This document shows positions 36,375-45,431 of a stretch of 64,000 nucleotides of DNA, in pieces. The position numbers and the translations under genes were made by a program. How positions within the stretch are numbered: the first letter of the stretch is position 1; each line of letters opens with the position of its first letter. This DNA is from Saccharothrix violaceirubra (GTDB lineage Bacteria > Actinomycetota > Actinomycetes > Mycobacteriales > Pseudonocardiaceae), in contig NZ_JACHJS010000001.1 of assembly GCF_014203755.1 (NCBI RefSeq), forward strand, positions 6,696,001 through 6,760,000, given 5' to 3'. The notes under the pieces were generated by a model. It saw nothing but the letters and a program-made list of their open reading frames with translations, made no database searches and was not told where the DNA came from.

Positions 36375-36992
36375 TCACTCGCCCGCAATGGACGCCTTGG
36401 CCTCCACACACGCGGGCGTCTGCTCGAACGCCTCCTTGAGACCGGGCAGCTTGTCGACGGTGTCGAGCTGGGTACCCAGCTTGTCCATGTCGCCGTACTG
36501 GGTCAGCGTGTCGGCGAGCTTGTCGTTCATCGCCGGGTCGGCGGGGTCCAGCGCCACGATGGCGGGCCGGGCCTTGGCGGCGCCTTCCGCCATGCCGGTC
36601 ATCGCGTCGATGACGGCCTGGTGCTCGGTGGCCGTCTCGGGGGTGGGCGGGCCGATCGTCTTGAGCTTCGCGGCGGTGTCGTTCAGCAGCGGCGACACGG
36701 TGTCGATGTACTTCAGGTGCGCGTCGCGCTTGGCCGCGCCTTCCAGCGTGAACGTGTCCTTGAGGAGCTGGAGCGTGCTCACCATGACCGGCCCGATGCC
36801 GGTGCAGAACGCGCCCGCCCACTCGGTGGTCTTCGCGCCGGACGCGGCCGAGGACGCCGAAGACGTGGCAGCGGCCGTCGCGGACGACGTGCCGGCCGCG
36901 CTCGACGAGCCCGAACCGGTCGACGCGTTCTGCGAGCAGCCGACCAGGGACAGGGCCGCGACGGCACAGGCCGCGGCGATGCGGAGCTTCAT
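36375..36992 (-). CDS. Secreted lipoprotein A
   Basis: A 205-residue lipoprotein. The signal peptide ends in a lipobox LVGC (Cys19), followed by a Ser/Ala/Thr-rich linker (residues 20-52) and a helical domain with two cysteines (FCTG and PACVE) that may pair outside the membrane. It resembles the adjacent lipoprotein (37032-37625) in layout and length, so the two look like diverged paralogues. Function unknown. The ATG at 36992 precedes a classic lipoprotein signal sequence. Confidence 0.82.
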   Translation of the reverse strand: MKLRIAAACAVAALSLVGCSQNASTGSGSSSAAGTSSATAAATSSASSAASGAKTTEWAGAFCTGIGPVMVSTLQLLKDTFTLEGAAKRDAHLKYIDTVSPLLNDTAAKLKTIGPPTPETATEHQAVIDAMTGMAEGAAKARPAIVALDPADPAMNDKLADTLTQYGDMDKLGTQLDTVDKLPGLKEAFEQTPACVEAKASIAGE

Positions 36993-37031
36993 GCGGTATC
37001 CCCCCGAATAGATGAAGTCGGGAGCAAGGTA

Positions 37032-37625
37032 CTACGTGGTCGGAGCGGCGGCAGACGGAGACGGTTGCTCCGAACGGCCGACCCGGCGCAGTTTCTGGCA
37101 CGACTCGGCCTTCTCCGCGGCACCCTTCAACTCCGGCGTCGCGTCGAGTTCGCGCAACGGCACGACGAACTCGTCCATCTTCGCGATCGCGTCGCCCGCG
37201 GCCTGCAGACCCCCGGTCGGGTCGCCCGCGTCGGCGGCCTCGATCTTGGTCTTGGCGTCGGCGAACGCGGCGGCGATGTCGGTGAACGTGGTGGCCATCG
37301 CCGCGACCTCGCTGTCACCGGCACCCACCGGCGACGGGCCGACCTCGCGCAGCGCGGTCGCGGACTTGGTGAACGCGTCCGCCATCTGGCCCATGTACCG
37401 GGCCATGTCCGCCTTGAGCTTCGCGGGGTCGTCGCCGGCCAGCCCCGGCGGCGTCTTGGGCGCGTCCACGAACGCCGACGCGGCCGAGCACACCTTGCCC
37501 ATGTAGGCCACGGCGGCCGAGTCGTCGGGCTTGGCGGACGTGGACTGCGCGGTGCCCCCGCCACCCCCGGTGCAGGCGGTGAGCACCGCCGCGACGGCGA
37601 GCGTGGCGACCAGGCGCGATCTCAT
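37032..37625 (-). CDS. Secreted lipoprotein B
   Basis: A 197-residue lipoprotein with signal MRSRLVATLAVAAVLTAC (lipobox LTAC, Cys18), a Gly/Ser linker and a helical domain with paired cysteines (KVCSAA and ESCQKL). It has the same architecture as lipoprotein A, which follows 39 bases after its stop, suggesting tandem duplication. It is separated from hppA by a strong hairpin. Role unknown. Confidence 0.82.
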   Translation of the reverse strand: MRSRLVATLAVAAVLTACTGGGGGTAQSTSAKPDDSAAVAYMGKVCSAASAFVDAPKTPPGLAGDDPAKLKADMARYMGQMADAFTKSATALREVGPSPVGAGDSEVAAMATTFTDIAAAFADAKTKIEAADAGDPTGGLQAAGDAIAKMDEFVVPLRELDATPELKGAAEKAESCQKLRRVGRSEQPSPSAAAPTT

Positions 37626-37677
37626 GACATCCCTTCCGTTCGACCGACCGGTTCACCCACCAGTGTGCGTCGAACGC

Positions 37678-37714
37678 ACGGCGCGGGTGCCCCGAGGGTG
37701 GGCACCCGCGCCGT
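37678..37714. terminator. Hairpin terminator between hppA and lipoprotein B
   Basis: Perfect 15-bp stem (ACGGCGCGGGTGCCC at 37678-37692, complement at 37700-37714) and a 7-base loop. It lies 14 bases after the hppA stop on the minus strand, without a T-run on that side. Confidence 0.8.
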
Positions 37715-37728
37715 GACAAGGGGTTTTC

Positions 37729-40035
37729 TCAGGCCGCGCTGTTGCTCGGCTGCTCGGCGGGCGCGTCGGCGATCGCGGTGCCGCGCCGCTTGGACACGAC
37801 GACCGCCGCCACGATCACCAGGGTCGCGACGATCGCGATCGAGTAGCGGATCGCGTCGGACGCGTCCACGCCGATCGTGTACGTCACGATGGCCGGCGCG
37901 ATCAGCACGGAGACCAGGTTCATCACCTTGATCAGCGGGTTGATCGCGGGGCCGGCGGTGTCCTTGAACGGGTCGCCGACCGTGTCGCCGATGACCGTGG
38001 CCGCGTGGGCGTCGGAGCCCTTGCCGCCGTGGTTGCCGTCCTCGACGAGCTTCTTGGCGTTGTCCCAGGCACCACCGGAGTTGGCCAGGAACACCGCCAT
38101 CAGCGTGCCGGTCGCGATGGCGCCCGCGAGGTAGCCCGCGAGCGGGCCGACGCCGAGACCGAAGCCGACCGCGATCGGCGCCAGCACCGCGAGCAGGCCG
38201 GGCGTGGCCAGTTCGCGCAACGAGTCCTTGGTGCAGATGTCCACGACGCGGCCGTACTCGGGCTTGACCGACCCGTCCATGATCCCCGGGTTCTCGCGGA
38301 ACTGGCGGCGCACCTCGAACACGATGGCGCCCGCCGCCCGCGTCACGGCGTTGACCGCCAGACCGGAGAACATGAACACCACGGCCGCGCCGATCACCAG
38401 GCCCACCAGCACGTTCGGGCTGGACACGACGTTGCTGAACGAGACCGTGACGGAGTCGAGCGTCTGCCCGGCCTCCTTGACGGCCTTCTCGATCGCGTCG
38501 CGGTACGAGCCGAACAACGCGGTCGCCGCGAGCACCGCGGTGGCGATCGCGATGCCCTTGGTGATGGCCTTGGTGGTGTTGCCCACCGCGTCCAGCTCCG
38601 TGAGGATCTGCGCGCCCGCGCCGTCCACGTCGCCGGACATCTCGGCGATGCCCTGGGCGTTGTCCGACACCGGGCCGAACGTGTCCATGGCGACGATCAC
38701 GCCGACCGTGGTCAGCAGGCCGCAGCCGGCCAGCGCCACGGCGAACAGCGCCACGACGACCGAGCCGGACAGCAGGAACGCGCCGTAGACCGCGCCGCCG
38801 ATGACCAGCGCGGTGTACACCGCCGACTCGAAGCCGACCGAGATGCCCGACAGGATCACCGTGGCCGCACCGGTCAGCGAGGTCTTGCCGACCTCCTTGA
38901 CCGGCTTGTGCTCGGTGCCGGTGAAGTAGCCGGTCAGCCACAGGATCACACCCGCCAGCACGATGCCGATGATCACCGCGACGGCCGCGACCACCGCCGG
39001 GTTGCCCGCCACGCCCTTGATCGAGTCCGGCCCGGTCAGGTTGGCGAACGAGCTGGGCAGGAACACGAGCGCGGCGACCGTGCACAGCACCGCCGAGATC
39101 ACGGCCGAGATGTAGAACGACCGGTTGATCGCGGTCAGCCCGCCTTCGCCGGGACGGGCCCGGGTCGTGTACACGCCGATCACCGCGGTGATCACGCCGA
39201 TCGCCGGGACGATCAGGGGGAACAGCAGGCCCTGCGTGCCGAACGCGGCCGTGCCCAGGATCAGCGACGCGACCAGCGTCACGGCGTAGGACTCGAACAG
39301 GTCGGCGGCCATGCCCGCGCAGTCGCCGACGTTGTCGCCCACGTTGTCCGCGATGGTCGCGGCGTTGCGCGGGTCGTCCTCGGGAATGTTCTGCTCGACC
39401 TTGCCGACCAGGTCGGCGCCGACGTCCGCGGCCTTGGTGAAGATGCCGCCGCCGACACGCATGAACATGGCGAGCAGGGCCGCGCCGAAACCGAAGCCCT
39501 CCAACACCTTGGGTGCCTGACCCGCGTACACCAGGACGACCAGCGCGGCACCGAACAGGCCCAGGCCGACCGTCACCATGCCCACCACGCCGCCGGTGCG
39601 GAAGGCGACGCGCATGGCCTTCTCCCGACCGCCGGCCTCCTTGGCCGCGGCGGCGACGCGGACGTTCGCCCGCGTGGACAGCCACATGCCGAGGTAGCCG
39701 ATCGTCGCGGAGAACACCGCGCCGACGACGAAGAACAGCGACCGGCCGATCCGCTCGCCCGCGTCCTCGGCGGGCAGCGCGAACAGCAGCGCGAACACGA
39801 CCACCACGAAGATGCCGAGCGTGCGGAACTGCCGGTTGAGGTAGGCCGCTGCGCCCTCCTGTACCGCCTTGGCGATGTCCTGCATCTTCGGGGTGCCCTG
39901 GCCCGCGGCCAGCACCTCCCGCAGCAGTACATACCCGACGGCGAGGGCAGCCAGGGCGACCACGGCGACCACGGCGACCACGCCGCGATCACCTCCGGAG
40001 AGCTGTAGGCCCTCCGCGAGGAAATGCCGGGACAT
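37729..40035 (-). CDS. hppA: Membrane-bound proton-translocating pyrophosphatase
   Basis: Pumps ions across the membrane using pyrophosphate hydrolysis. The 768-residue protein has about 16 membrane segments and the signature [19 protein letters not shown] at the active site. The determinant [10 protein letters not shown] has Lys where K+-dependent enzymes have Ala, so this is predicted to be the K+-independent H+-pumping subclass. The ATG at 40035 is preceded by AGGAGG. It sits alone, divergent from the helicase gene, and complements the soluble Ppa at 7.4 kb. Confidence 0.96.
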   Translation of the reverse strand: MSRHFLAEGLQLSGGDRGVVAVVAVVALAALAVGYVLLREVLAAGQGTPKMQDIAKAVQEGAAAYLNRQFRTLGIFVVVVFALLFALPAEDAGERIGRSLFFVVGAVFSATIGYLGMWLSTRANVRVAAAAKEAGGREKAMRVAFRTGGVVGMVTVGLGLFGAALVVLVYAGQAPKVLEGFGFGAALLAMFMRVGGGIFTKAADVGADLVGKVEQNIPEDDPRNAATIADNVGDNVGDCAGMAADLFESYAVTLVASLILGTAAFGTQGLLFPLIVPAIGVITAVIGVYTTRARPGEGGLTAINRSFYISAVISAVLCTVAALVFLPSSFANLTGPDSIKGVAGNPAVVAAVAVIIGIVLAGVILWLTGYFTGTEHKPVKEVGKTSLTGAATVILSGISVGFESAVYTALVIGGAVYGAFLLSGSVVVALFAVALAGCGLLTTVGVIVAMDTFGPVSDNAQGIAEMSGDVDGAGAQILTELDAVGNTTKAITKGIAIATAVLAATALFGSYRDAIEKAVKEAGQTLDSVTVSFSNVVSSPNVLVGLVIGAAVVFMFSGLAVNAVTRAAGAIVFEVRRQFRENPGIMDGSVKPEYGRVVDICTKDSLRELATPGLLAVLAPIAVGFGLGVGPLAGYLAGAIATGTLMAVFLANSGGAWDNAKKLVEDGNHGGKGSDAHAATVIGDTVGDPFKDTAGPAINPLIKVMNLVSVLIAPAIVTYTIGVDASDAIRYSIAIVATLVIVAAVVVSKRRGTAIADAPAEQPSNSAA

Positions 40036-40254
40036 CCGTCCTCCTGGTGAGTATCCAAGCCCAAGGCGAGGAGCACCGCGCACTACAGCATCATGGCCGG
40101 CAAACTCACGCGAATGTCGGCCGCGACACAACGTGATGCACCCCTCATTGGATGCGATAGCGGCGGAGTCTATTCATAGCGCGCAAGTGATCAACAGTCT
40201 GTCCCGAACCAGGCACCGTCTGTTATCGGCGCTGGAAGAAACCAGCGTGCCGGC

Positions 40255-42570
40255 ATGGTGTGCGAAGCTGCGGGCGTGGGGAACGAGGGACGCCGGCTCC
40301 TGCGCCGGGTGCTCGCCGGTGTCCCGGTGGGCGAATCGCCGCTGACGCACACCGCCGACCTGCCCCGCCGGGACGCCCGGACGGCCCACTGGCCGACGTG
40401 GGCGCCGGCGGATCTGGTAAAGGAGCTGACTTCGCGCGGCGTGGAGCGGCCGTGGCGGCACCAGGTCGAGGCCGCCGAATTCGCCCGCTCGGGACGACAT
40501 GTGGTGATCGCCACAGGAACGGCTTCGGGCAAGTCCCTTGCCTACCAACTGCCGGTGCTCGGCGCGCTGGTCGACGACCCGAAGTCCACGGCGTTGTACC
40601 TGTCCCCCACGAAGGCGTTGGGCGCCGACCAACGGCGTTCCGTCGAGTCGTTGTCGTTACCGGATGTAAGGGCCGCGACGTACGACGGCGACACGCCGAT
40701 CGCGGAACGGGATTGGGTGCGGGCGCACGCCAACTGGGTGTTCACCAATCCCGACATGCTGCACCGGGGCATGCTGCCCCACCACACGCGGTGGATCAGG
40801 TTCTTCCGGCGGCTGCGGTACGTGGTGGTCGACGAGTGCCACGCGTACCGGGGCGTGTTCGGGTCGCACGTGGCGTTGCTGCTGCGGCGACTGCGGCGCG
40901 TGGCCCGCAGGTACGGGGCCGACCCGGTGTTCGTGCTGGCTTCGGCGACCGTGGCCGATCCGGGGACGTCCGCGCGGCGACTGGTCGGCGTGCCGTGCGA
41001 GGCCGTGACGGAGGACGGGTCGCCGCGTGCGGCGCGGACGGTGGCGCTGTGGGAACCGCCGCTGCTGGAGGACCTGGAGGGCGAGAACGGCGTGCCCGTG
41101 CGGCGTTCGGCCGGTGCGGAGACGGCGCGCATCCTGGCGGACCTCGTCGTGGAGGGCGCGCGGTCGTTGGCGTTCGTGCGGTCGCGGGTCGGTGCGGAAC
41201 TGGCGGCCCTGGGTGCGCGGCGGGTGCTGGCCGACGTCGACCCGGGCCTGGCCGAACGGGTCGCGGCCTACCGGGGCGGGTACCTGCCGGAGGAGCGGCG
41301 GGCGTTGGAGCGCGGGCTGTCCTCCGGCGCGTTGTTGGGCGTGGCGACGACCAACGCGTTGGAGCTGGGCGTGGACATCGCGGGCCTGGACGCCGTGGTG
41401 GTGGCGGGTTTTCCCGGGACGCTGGCGTCGTTCTGGCAGCAGGCCGGGCGGGCGGGGCGGGGCGGCGAGGACGAGGCGCTGGTCGTGTTCGTGGCCCGGG
41501 ACGACCCGTTGGACACCTACCTCGTGCACAACCCGGCGGCGATGCTGGAGAAGCCGGTCGAGGCGACGGTGCTCGACCCGGCGAACCCGTACGTGCTCGA
41601 GCCGCACCTGGCGTGCGCGGCGGCCGAACTGCCGCTGGGGGAAGAGGACCTGGCCGACTTCGGCCCGGCGGCCCGGGGCGTGCTGGACGACCTCGTGGCC
41701 CGGAAGGTGCTGCGTCGCCGACCGCAGGGCTGGTACTGGACGGCGCGCGAACGCCCGCACGGCGAGGTCGACATCCGCGGGACGGGCGGCGAGCCGGTGA
41801 TCGTCGTGGAGGGCGACTCGGGTCGGATGCTCGGCACGGTCGACCGGGGGTCGGCGTTCCGCACGGTGCACGAAGGCGCGGTGTACCTGCACCAGGGCGA
41901 GTCGTACGTGGTCGACCGGTTGGACGTGGCGGACGGGATCGCGTTCGTGCACGCCGCCCGGCCGGACTGGACGACGACGGCGCGCGACGTCAAGGACATC
42001 ACGGTCGTGCGGACGCTGGAACAGCGCGTGCACGGCGGCGTGACGGTGTCGTCGGGCGAGGTCGAGGTGACCTCGCAGGTGGTCGGCTACCTGCGCAAGC
42101 TGCCGTCCGGCCAGGTGGTCGACTCGGTGGCGCTGGACCTGCCGGCGGACACGCTGGTGACGCGCGCGGTCTGGTACACGATCACGCCGGACCTGCTCGC
42201 GTCGCTGGGGCCGATCCGGATACCCGGTGCGTTGCACGCGGCCGAGCACGCGGCGATCGGCCTGCTGCCGCTGTTCGCCACGTGCGACCGGTGGGACATC
42301 GGTGGCGTGTCGACGGCCCTGCACCCCGACACGGGCGAGCCGACGGTGTTCGTGCACGACGGCCACCCCGGCGGCGCGGGCTTCGCGGATCGTGGGTACG
42401 ACGCCTTGGTGCCGTGGTTGCGGGCGACGCGGGAGGCGATCGCGTCGTGCGCCTGCCCGGCGGGCTGCCCGTCGTGCGTGCAGTCGCCGAAGTGCGGCAA
42501 CGGCAACGACCCCTTGGACAAGGCCGGTGCCCTGACGGTCCTGGACGCCGTCCTCGCCGCCGTCCGCTGA
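40255..42570 (+). CDS. DEAD/DEAH-box helicase, MrfA/YprA type with C-terminal DUF1998
   Basis: A 771-residue superfamily 2 helicase. Walker A is ATGTASGKS, Walker B is VVDECH (DEAH-type) and motif III is LASATV. Helicase C motifs ATNALELGVDIAGLD and QQAGRAGRG are present. The C-terminal DUF1998 domain holds a four-cysteine cluster CACPAGCPSC...KCG. In Bacillus the MrfA relative repairs mitomycin-C damage; a DNA repair role here is inference. The start could be ATG 40255 or GTG 40276. It is the conserved helicase that heads the helicase/Tad-secretion neighbourhood in Actinobacteria. Confidence 0.9.
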   Translation: MVCEAAGVGNEGRRLLRRVLAGVPVGESPLTHTADLPRRDARTAHWPTWAPADLVKELTSRGVERPWRHQVEAAEFARSGRHVVIATGTASGKSLAYQLPVLGALVDDPKSTALYLSPTKALGADQRRSVESLSLPDVRAATYDGDTPIAERDWVRAHANWVFTNPDMLHRGMLPHHTRWIRFFRRLRYVVVDECHAYRGVFGSHVALLLRRLRRVARRYGADPVFVLASATVADPGTSARRLVGVPCEAVTEDGSPRAARTVALWEPPLLEDLEGENGVPVRRSAGAETARILADLVVEGARSLAFVRSRVGAELAALGARRVLADVDPGLAERVAAYRGGYLPEERRALERGLSSGALLGVATTNALELGVDIAGLDAVVVAGFPGTLASFWQQAGRAGRGGEDEALVVFVARDDPLDTYLVHNPAAMLEKPVEATVLDPANPYVLEPHLACAAAELPLGEEDLADFGPAARGVLDDLVARKVLRRRPQGWYWTARERPHGEVDIRGTGGEPVIVVEGDSGRMLGTVDRGSAFRTVHEGAVYLHQGESYVVDRLDVADGIAFVHAARPDWTTTARDVKDITVVRTLEQRVHGGVTVSSGEVEVTSQVVGYLRKLPSGQVVDSVALDLPADTLVTRAVWYTITPDLLASLGPIRIPGALHAAEHAAIGLLPLFATCDRWDIGGVSTALHPDTGEPTVFVHDGHPGGAGFADRGYDALVPWLRATREAIASCACPAGCPSCVQSPKCGNGNDPLDKAGALTVLDAVLAAVR

Positions 42571-43052
42571 CCACGGCAGCCGATCGCAACACCCCTGATC
42601 ACGACGACGGATTCGCGCCCCAGCGGATCAGGACACCACCGCGGGATCCGGCCGACGACGACCGCCGTCGACGGCCACTCCCGATGACCGCTGCCGACGA
42701 CCGCTGCCGACGACCGCGGAACCCGCCGGCGGCACGGCGATCCCGCTGCCACCCAGGTCGTTCCGACGCTGCCCGGCGAGCGGCCTGCCCACCGGGCGCG
42801 ATCCCGGACCGGCCCGTCGGGCGGCATTTCGTTCCCGCCCTTCGACATCTCCACCCGGCCTGCCGGCGGCACGCCCTCAGCTTGCGTGCCGCCGGCTCGT
42901 GGCCTCGTCTTCCCTCGCCCGAAACGGCCTGGCACAGCCAAGATCCGGGCGGGGTCCATGCGGTACCTCCCGTCGCCGGGTCGTGCCGCGTGGTTCGGTG
43001 TCGGGGTCGGCGACCCCGGTGGTCGGGCGGTGCGGGTCAGGCGGTCTCGGGG
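42571..43052. other. Intergenic region between helicase and primase-polymerase genes
   Basis: About 480 bases between convergent genes. I see no supported gene. It contains simple repeated GC-rich motifs, such as two head-to-tail GCTGCCGACGACC units near 42690-42720, and its open frames lack coherent protein character. Confidence 0.5.
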
Positions 43053-43066
43053 TCAGGCGGTCTCGG
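43035..43066. repeat. Perfect 16-bp tandem duplication at a gene end
   Basis: GGTCAGGCGGTCTCGG occurs twice without spacer (43035-43050 and 43051-43066). The second copy contains the stop codon of the primase-polymerase gene; the first sits just beyond it. Confidence 0.85.
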
Positions 43067-43658
43067 CGGTGAGCAGCGACTCGTAGGAGTCGGTCGCGTG
43101 GGCGGCCTCGTGGAGGGCGTCGCGGACGATCGTCGCGTCGGGTAGCTGCCACCCGCAGATCTGGGGCTTGACCCGCCAGTGGACGACACCGTGCCGGACC
43201 GGGGTCGGCGGGAGGACGATGAACTCGCCCTTGCCGTGGTAGGTCACCCGGTCGTCGGACGGCCACGGCGAGCCCGTGGCGACCAGGAACGTCCAGCGGC
43301 CTTCCGGGGTCGCGAGGATCGGTACCGGGAAGCCCGCCGCGCGCAGCGCCACCGCGGCCTTGCGGCCGAGGTCGGTGTCGACCTCGACGGCGTCCACGCC
43401 GTGACCGGTGGCCAGCAGGATGCTGTAGGAGTGGCCCGCCCACCAGGCGGCCACCTGGTCGGCCTGGGTGCCGACGCGTTCCTGCCAGTCGTCGTGCACC
43501 GGGGTCGGACCGGTCGACTCGACGCCGTCGCGCCCGGCCCAACCGTCGCCCGCCGGATAGGTGCCCGGCAGCACAGGCCATCCGTGCCACGCGAGGCTGA
43601 CCGCCTCCGCGCGCAGCTCGATGCGGAAGGCCCCGCGCCAGCTATCCGACCACTCCAT
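43053..43658 (-). CDS. Stand-alone primase-polymerase N-terminal domain protein (PF09250-like)
   Basis: A 201-residue protein that matches the bifunctional primase/polymerase N-terminal domain and little else. ALRAAGFPVPILATPEGRWTFLVATG and GEFIVLPPTPVRHGVVHWRVKPQ are typical. GVDAVEVDTDLGRKAA holds the paired acidic residues expected at the catalytic site. No helicase domain is fused. The ATG at 43658 starts MEWSDSWRGAFRIELRAEAVSLA. Single-domain versions are common in Actinobacteria near this helicase/Tad locus; their role is not established. Confidence 0.8.
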   Translation of the reverse strand: MEWSDSWRGAFRIELRAEAVSLAWHGWPVLPGTYPAGDGWAGRDGVESTGPTPVHDDWQERVGTQADQVAAWWAGHSYSILLATGHGVDAVEVDTDLGRKAAVALRAAGFPVPILATPEGRWTFLVATGSPWPSDDRVTYHGKGEFIVLPPTPVRHGVVHWRVKPQICGWQLPDATIVRDALHEAAHATDSYESLLTAETA

Positions 43659-43679
43659 TGTGTGTCGCCTCCTCGTACG

Positions 43680-43702
43680 GGCGGCACCGCCTCGGTGCCG
43701 CC
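43680..43702. terminator. Hairpin downstream of the tad operon
   Basis: Perfect 10-bp stem (GGCGGCACCG at 43680-43689, complement at 43693-43702) with a 3-base loop CCT. It lies about 200 bases past the last tad gene and 21 bases before the next gene on the same strand. There is no T-run. Confidence 0.5.
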
Positions 43703-43898
43703 ATTCGAATCAACCCCATGACCGGGAGTTCCGGTAACCCGGCAGTCGACAACTGGTAGGAACGGCACGGCGAATGCCGCCCGATCGGGCGGGGGGCAGA
43801 ACGCCGCCGTTCCCCTACTCCGGCCGCTCGACCCCCAAGAGCCCCACTGTGAGTCCGCTCACCGTCGGCAAACGACCGTTCGTCGCGGAACGCAGAGG

Positions 43899-44234
43899 TC
43901 ACGGCCCCTGGACCGGTCCCGCCGCGGCCCGCGCTCGCGGCGTGCCGAACACCGTGGACCGACCGGCGATCTCGACGACCACCTCCTCCCCGTCCACCGA
44001 ACAGTCCTCGACACGCCCACCCATCCGGTGGGCCACGCGTTCCGCTCTCGCACAGGGCGACGCCCCGAGGATCACCCCGTTGGCCGCCGCGAGCGCGCCG
44101 AGATCCGCGACTCCCTCCAAGCGGTGACGCTCGACGAGCGCCGCGCCGTACTGGCAGGCGAGCGCGGTCACGGTGACGAGCACCCCCGCCACCCCGACCG
44201 CGACCAGCGACACCGATCCCCGGTCGTCACGCAA
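43899..44234 (-). CDS. TadE-like helicase/secretion-neighbourhood protein (Rv3654c type)
   Basis: A 111-residue membrane protein starting MRDDRGSVSLVAVGVAGVLVTVTALACQYG. The short basic leader G followed by SVSLV resembles a prepilin-type cleavage site, and one hydrophobic helix follows. The rest (residues 35-111) is extracytoplasmic with two cysteines (SPCAR and EDCS). It belongs to the small TadE-like family always found at the end of the actinobacterial tad cluster. Its start overlaps the previous gene by 8 bases. Probably a minor pseudopilin. Confidence 0.8.
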   Translation of the reverse strand: MRDDRGSVSLVAVGVAGVLVTVTALACQYGAALVERHRLEGVADLGALAAANGVILGASPCARAERVAHRMGGRVEDCSVDGEEVVVEIAGRSTVFGTPRARAAAGPVQGP

Positions 44235-44697
44235 CGTCGGGCTCCATCAGCGCGAAGGCCGTGCCGGCCACCTGGACGAGGGAAGCCTCGACAGTCACCC
44301 GGACGGTGATCTCGTCACCCGAGGTTCGTACCTCGAACCGGGCGCCGGGCGGCGCCGCGCGGGCCACCACCTCGCCGGCCCGCGCCGCCTCGCCCCGCGA
44401 CACCAGCCGGGCGACCTCGACCGCGGCGTCGGTGCACCGGATCTGCGCGACCGTCGCCATGACCGCCTGCACGCACAGCGCCAGCACGACGACCAACCCG
44501 GAGACACCGAGCGCGGCCTCGACCGTGACCATGCCCCGGTCGTCGCCCCGTCGCAGCCCTCTGGAAGGCAGTCCTCCGGAAGGCAGTCCTCCGGAAGGCG
44601 GTGGACCGGACTGGCAGTCCCGGTCGTCGCCCCGCCGCGGTCGTCCGGAAGGCGGTCGACCCGGCCAACCGGCCAGGCCGTCCCGGTCGCCTCTCAT
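44227..44697 (-). CDS. TadE-family pseudopilin with an unusually long leader
   Basis: A 156-residue protein whose mature part begins at G/MVTVEAALGVSGLVVVLALCV (about residues 55-76). This is a prepilin-like site with Glu at +5 followed by a membrane helix, then an extracytoplasmic domain. Before it lies a 55-residue Arg/Gly/Pro/Ser-rich leader with duplicated PSGGL and RRGDDR units, far longer than usual. The ATG at 44697 overlaps the stop of the DUF4244 gene (ATGA), which supports it, but an internal ATG at the MVTVE methionine is an alternative start. Confidence 0.75.
   Translation of the reverse strand: MRGDRDGLAGWPGRPPSGRPRRGDDRDCQSGPPPSGGLPSGGLPSRGLRRGDDRGMVTVEAALGVSGLVVVLALCVQAVMATVAQIRCTDAAVEVARLVSRGEAARAGEVVARAAPPGARFEVRTSGDEITVRVTVEASLVQVAGTAFALMEPDVA
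44563..44599. repeat. 15-bp tandem repeat in the TadE leader
   Basis: GGAAGGCAGTCCTCC occurs at 44563-44577 and again at 44578-44592, with a third partial copy to about 44599. The unit length keeps the reading frame and gives the repeated SGGLP residues. Confidence 0.85.
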
Positions 44698-44846
44698 GTG
44701 ACCGTGCTGAAGGCTTCTTGCAGCAACGCCCGCAGCAGGCCGCCGATCCAGTCGCCACCGAGCAGCGCGAACAGCACGCCCCCAAGGGCCGCCGCGGCGA
44801 GCGTGCCCACCGCGTACTCGGCGGTCGTCATTCCCCTGTCGTCCAT
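44694..44846 (-). CDS. DUF4244 Flp-like small pilin
   Basis: A 50-residue protein, MDDRGMTTAEYAVGTLAAA..., too short for routine gene finding. The motif G/MTTAEYAVGTLAAAALGGVLF is a class of prepilin-like site with Glu at +5 followed by a membrane helix, matching DUF4244 proteins that are the candidate major pilin of actinobacterial tad clusters (Rv3656c type). The C-terminus is WIGGLLRALLQEAFSTVT. Its stop overlaps the ATG of the next gene. Confidence 0.88.
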   Translation of the reverse strand: MDDRGMTTAEYAVGTLAAAALGGVLFALLGGDWIGGLLRALLQEAFSTVT

Positions 44847-44879
44847 CTCTTCACCCTTTCGTCCACAGTGGACATTCGG

Positions 44880-45431
44880 TCACCAATGGGTCGCGACGTC
44901 CCGCGCGAGGCCGATCACGACGGGCGCGACGCCCAGGCACAGGAACGCGGGCAGGAAGCACAGCGCCAGCGGCCCGGCCACCAGCACCGCGGCCCGTTGC
45001 GCACGGGCCTCGGACCGGTTGTCGGCCTCGACCCGGGCGGTGCCGGCCAGGTCTTTCACCGCCGAGGCGAGCGCGGCACCTGACCGCGCCGACCGCCGCG
45101 CCGCCCTGGCCAACGACGCCGTCGCCGGGTCGGCCAGGGCCGGCGCCCAGGCTTCGACCGGGTCCGCGCCGAACCCGAGCAGGTCGGCCACCCGCCGCAG
45201 CGGCTCGGCCGGCGCCGGCGGGACACCGGGCAGGACGGCGCGGACCGCCGTCGCGACCGGCAGGCCCGCCGTCAGCACGGCGGCCAGCAGGTCCCAGGTG
45301 GCGGGCAACGCGAGCGGGTCCGGTGGCCCGGCGCCGCCCCGGACCCGACGCGCACGTGGCGCTCGAAGCCGGTCGATCACCGGTCGACGCGGGTAGCACG
45401 CGAGCGCCAGCGCGAACAGCAGGAAGATCAC
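44880..45431 (-). CDS. tadC: TadC-like type II/IV secretion inner-membrane protein
   Basis: A 183-residue T2SSF-domain membrane protein. It has a hydrophobic N-terminal segment (VIFLLFALALACY), a cytoplasmic helical domain (LLGFGADPVEAWAPALADPATASLARAARRS) and two C-terminal membrane helices. The GTG at 45431 overlaps the tadB stop (GTGA). With TadB it forms the inner-membrane platform of the pilus assembly machine. Shorter than typical TadC, as in other Actinobacteria. Confidence 0.85.
   Translation of the reverse strand: MIFLLFALALACYPRRPVIDRLRAPRARRVRGGAGPPDPLALPATWDLLAAVLTAGLPVATAVRAVLPGVPPAPAEPLRRVADLLGFGADPVEAWAPALADPATASLARAARRSARSGAALASAVKDLAGTARVEADNRSEARAQRAAVLVAGPLALCFLPAFLCLGVAPVVIGLARDVATHW

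Noticed and set aside
38005..40008. Long plus-strand open frame over hppA
   Set aside because: Composition (His/Arg/Gln/Asp-rich) is that of an antisense frame in GC-rich DNA; hppA on the other strand is unmistakable.
42571..43052. A gene between helicase and primase-polymerase
   Set aside because: All frames are low-complexity and lack starts with ribosome sites; treated as intergenic.
43642..43902. Possible 86-residue minus-strand gene between the tad operon and the primase-polymerase gene
   Set aside because: Arg-rich with no hydrophobic core, overlaps the hairpin and the next gene's start, and has no good ribosome site.
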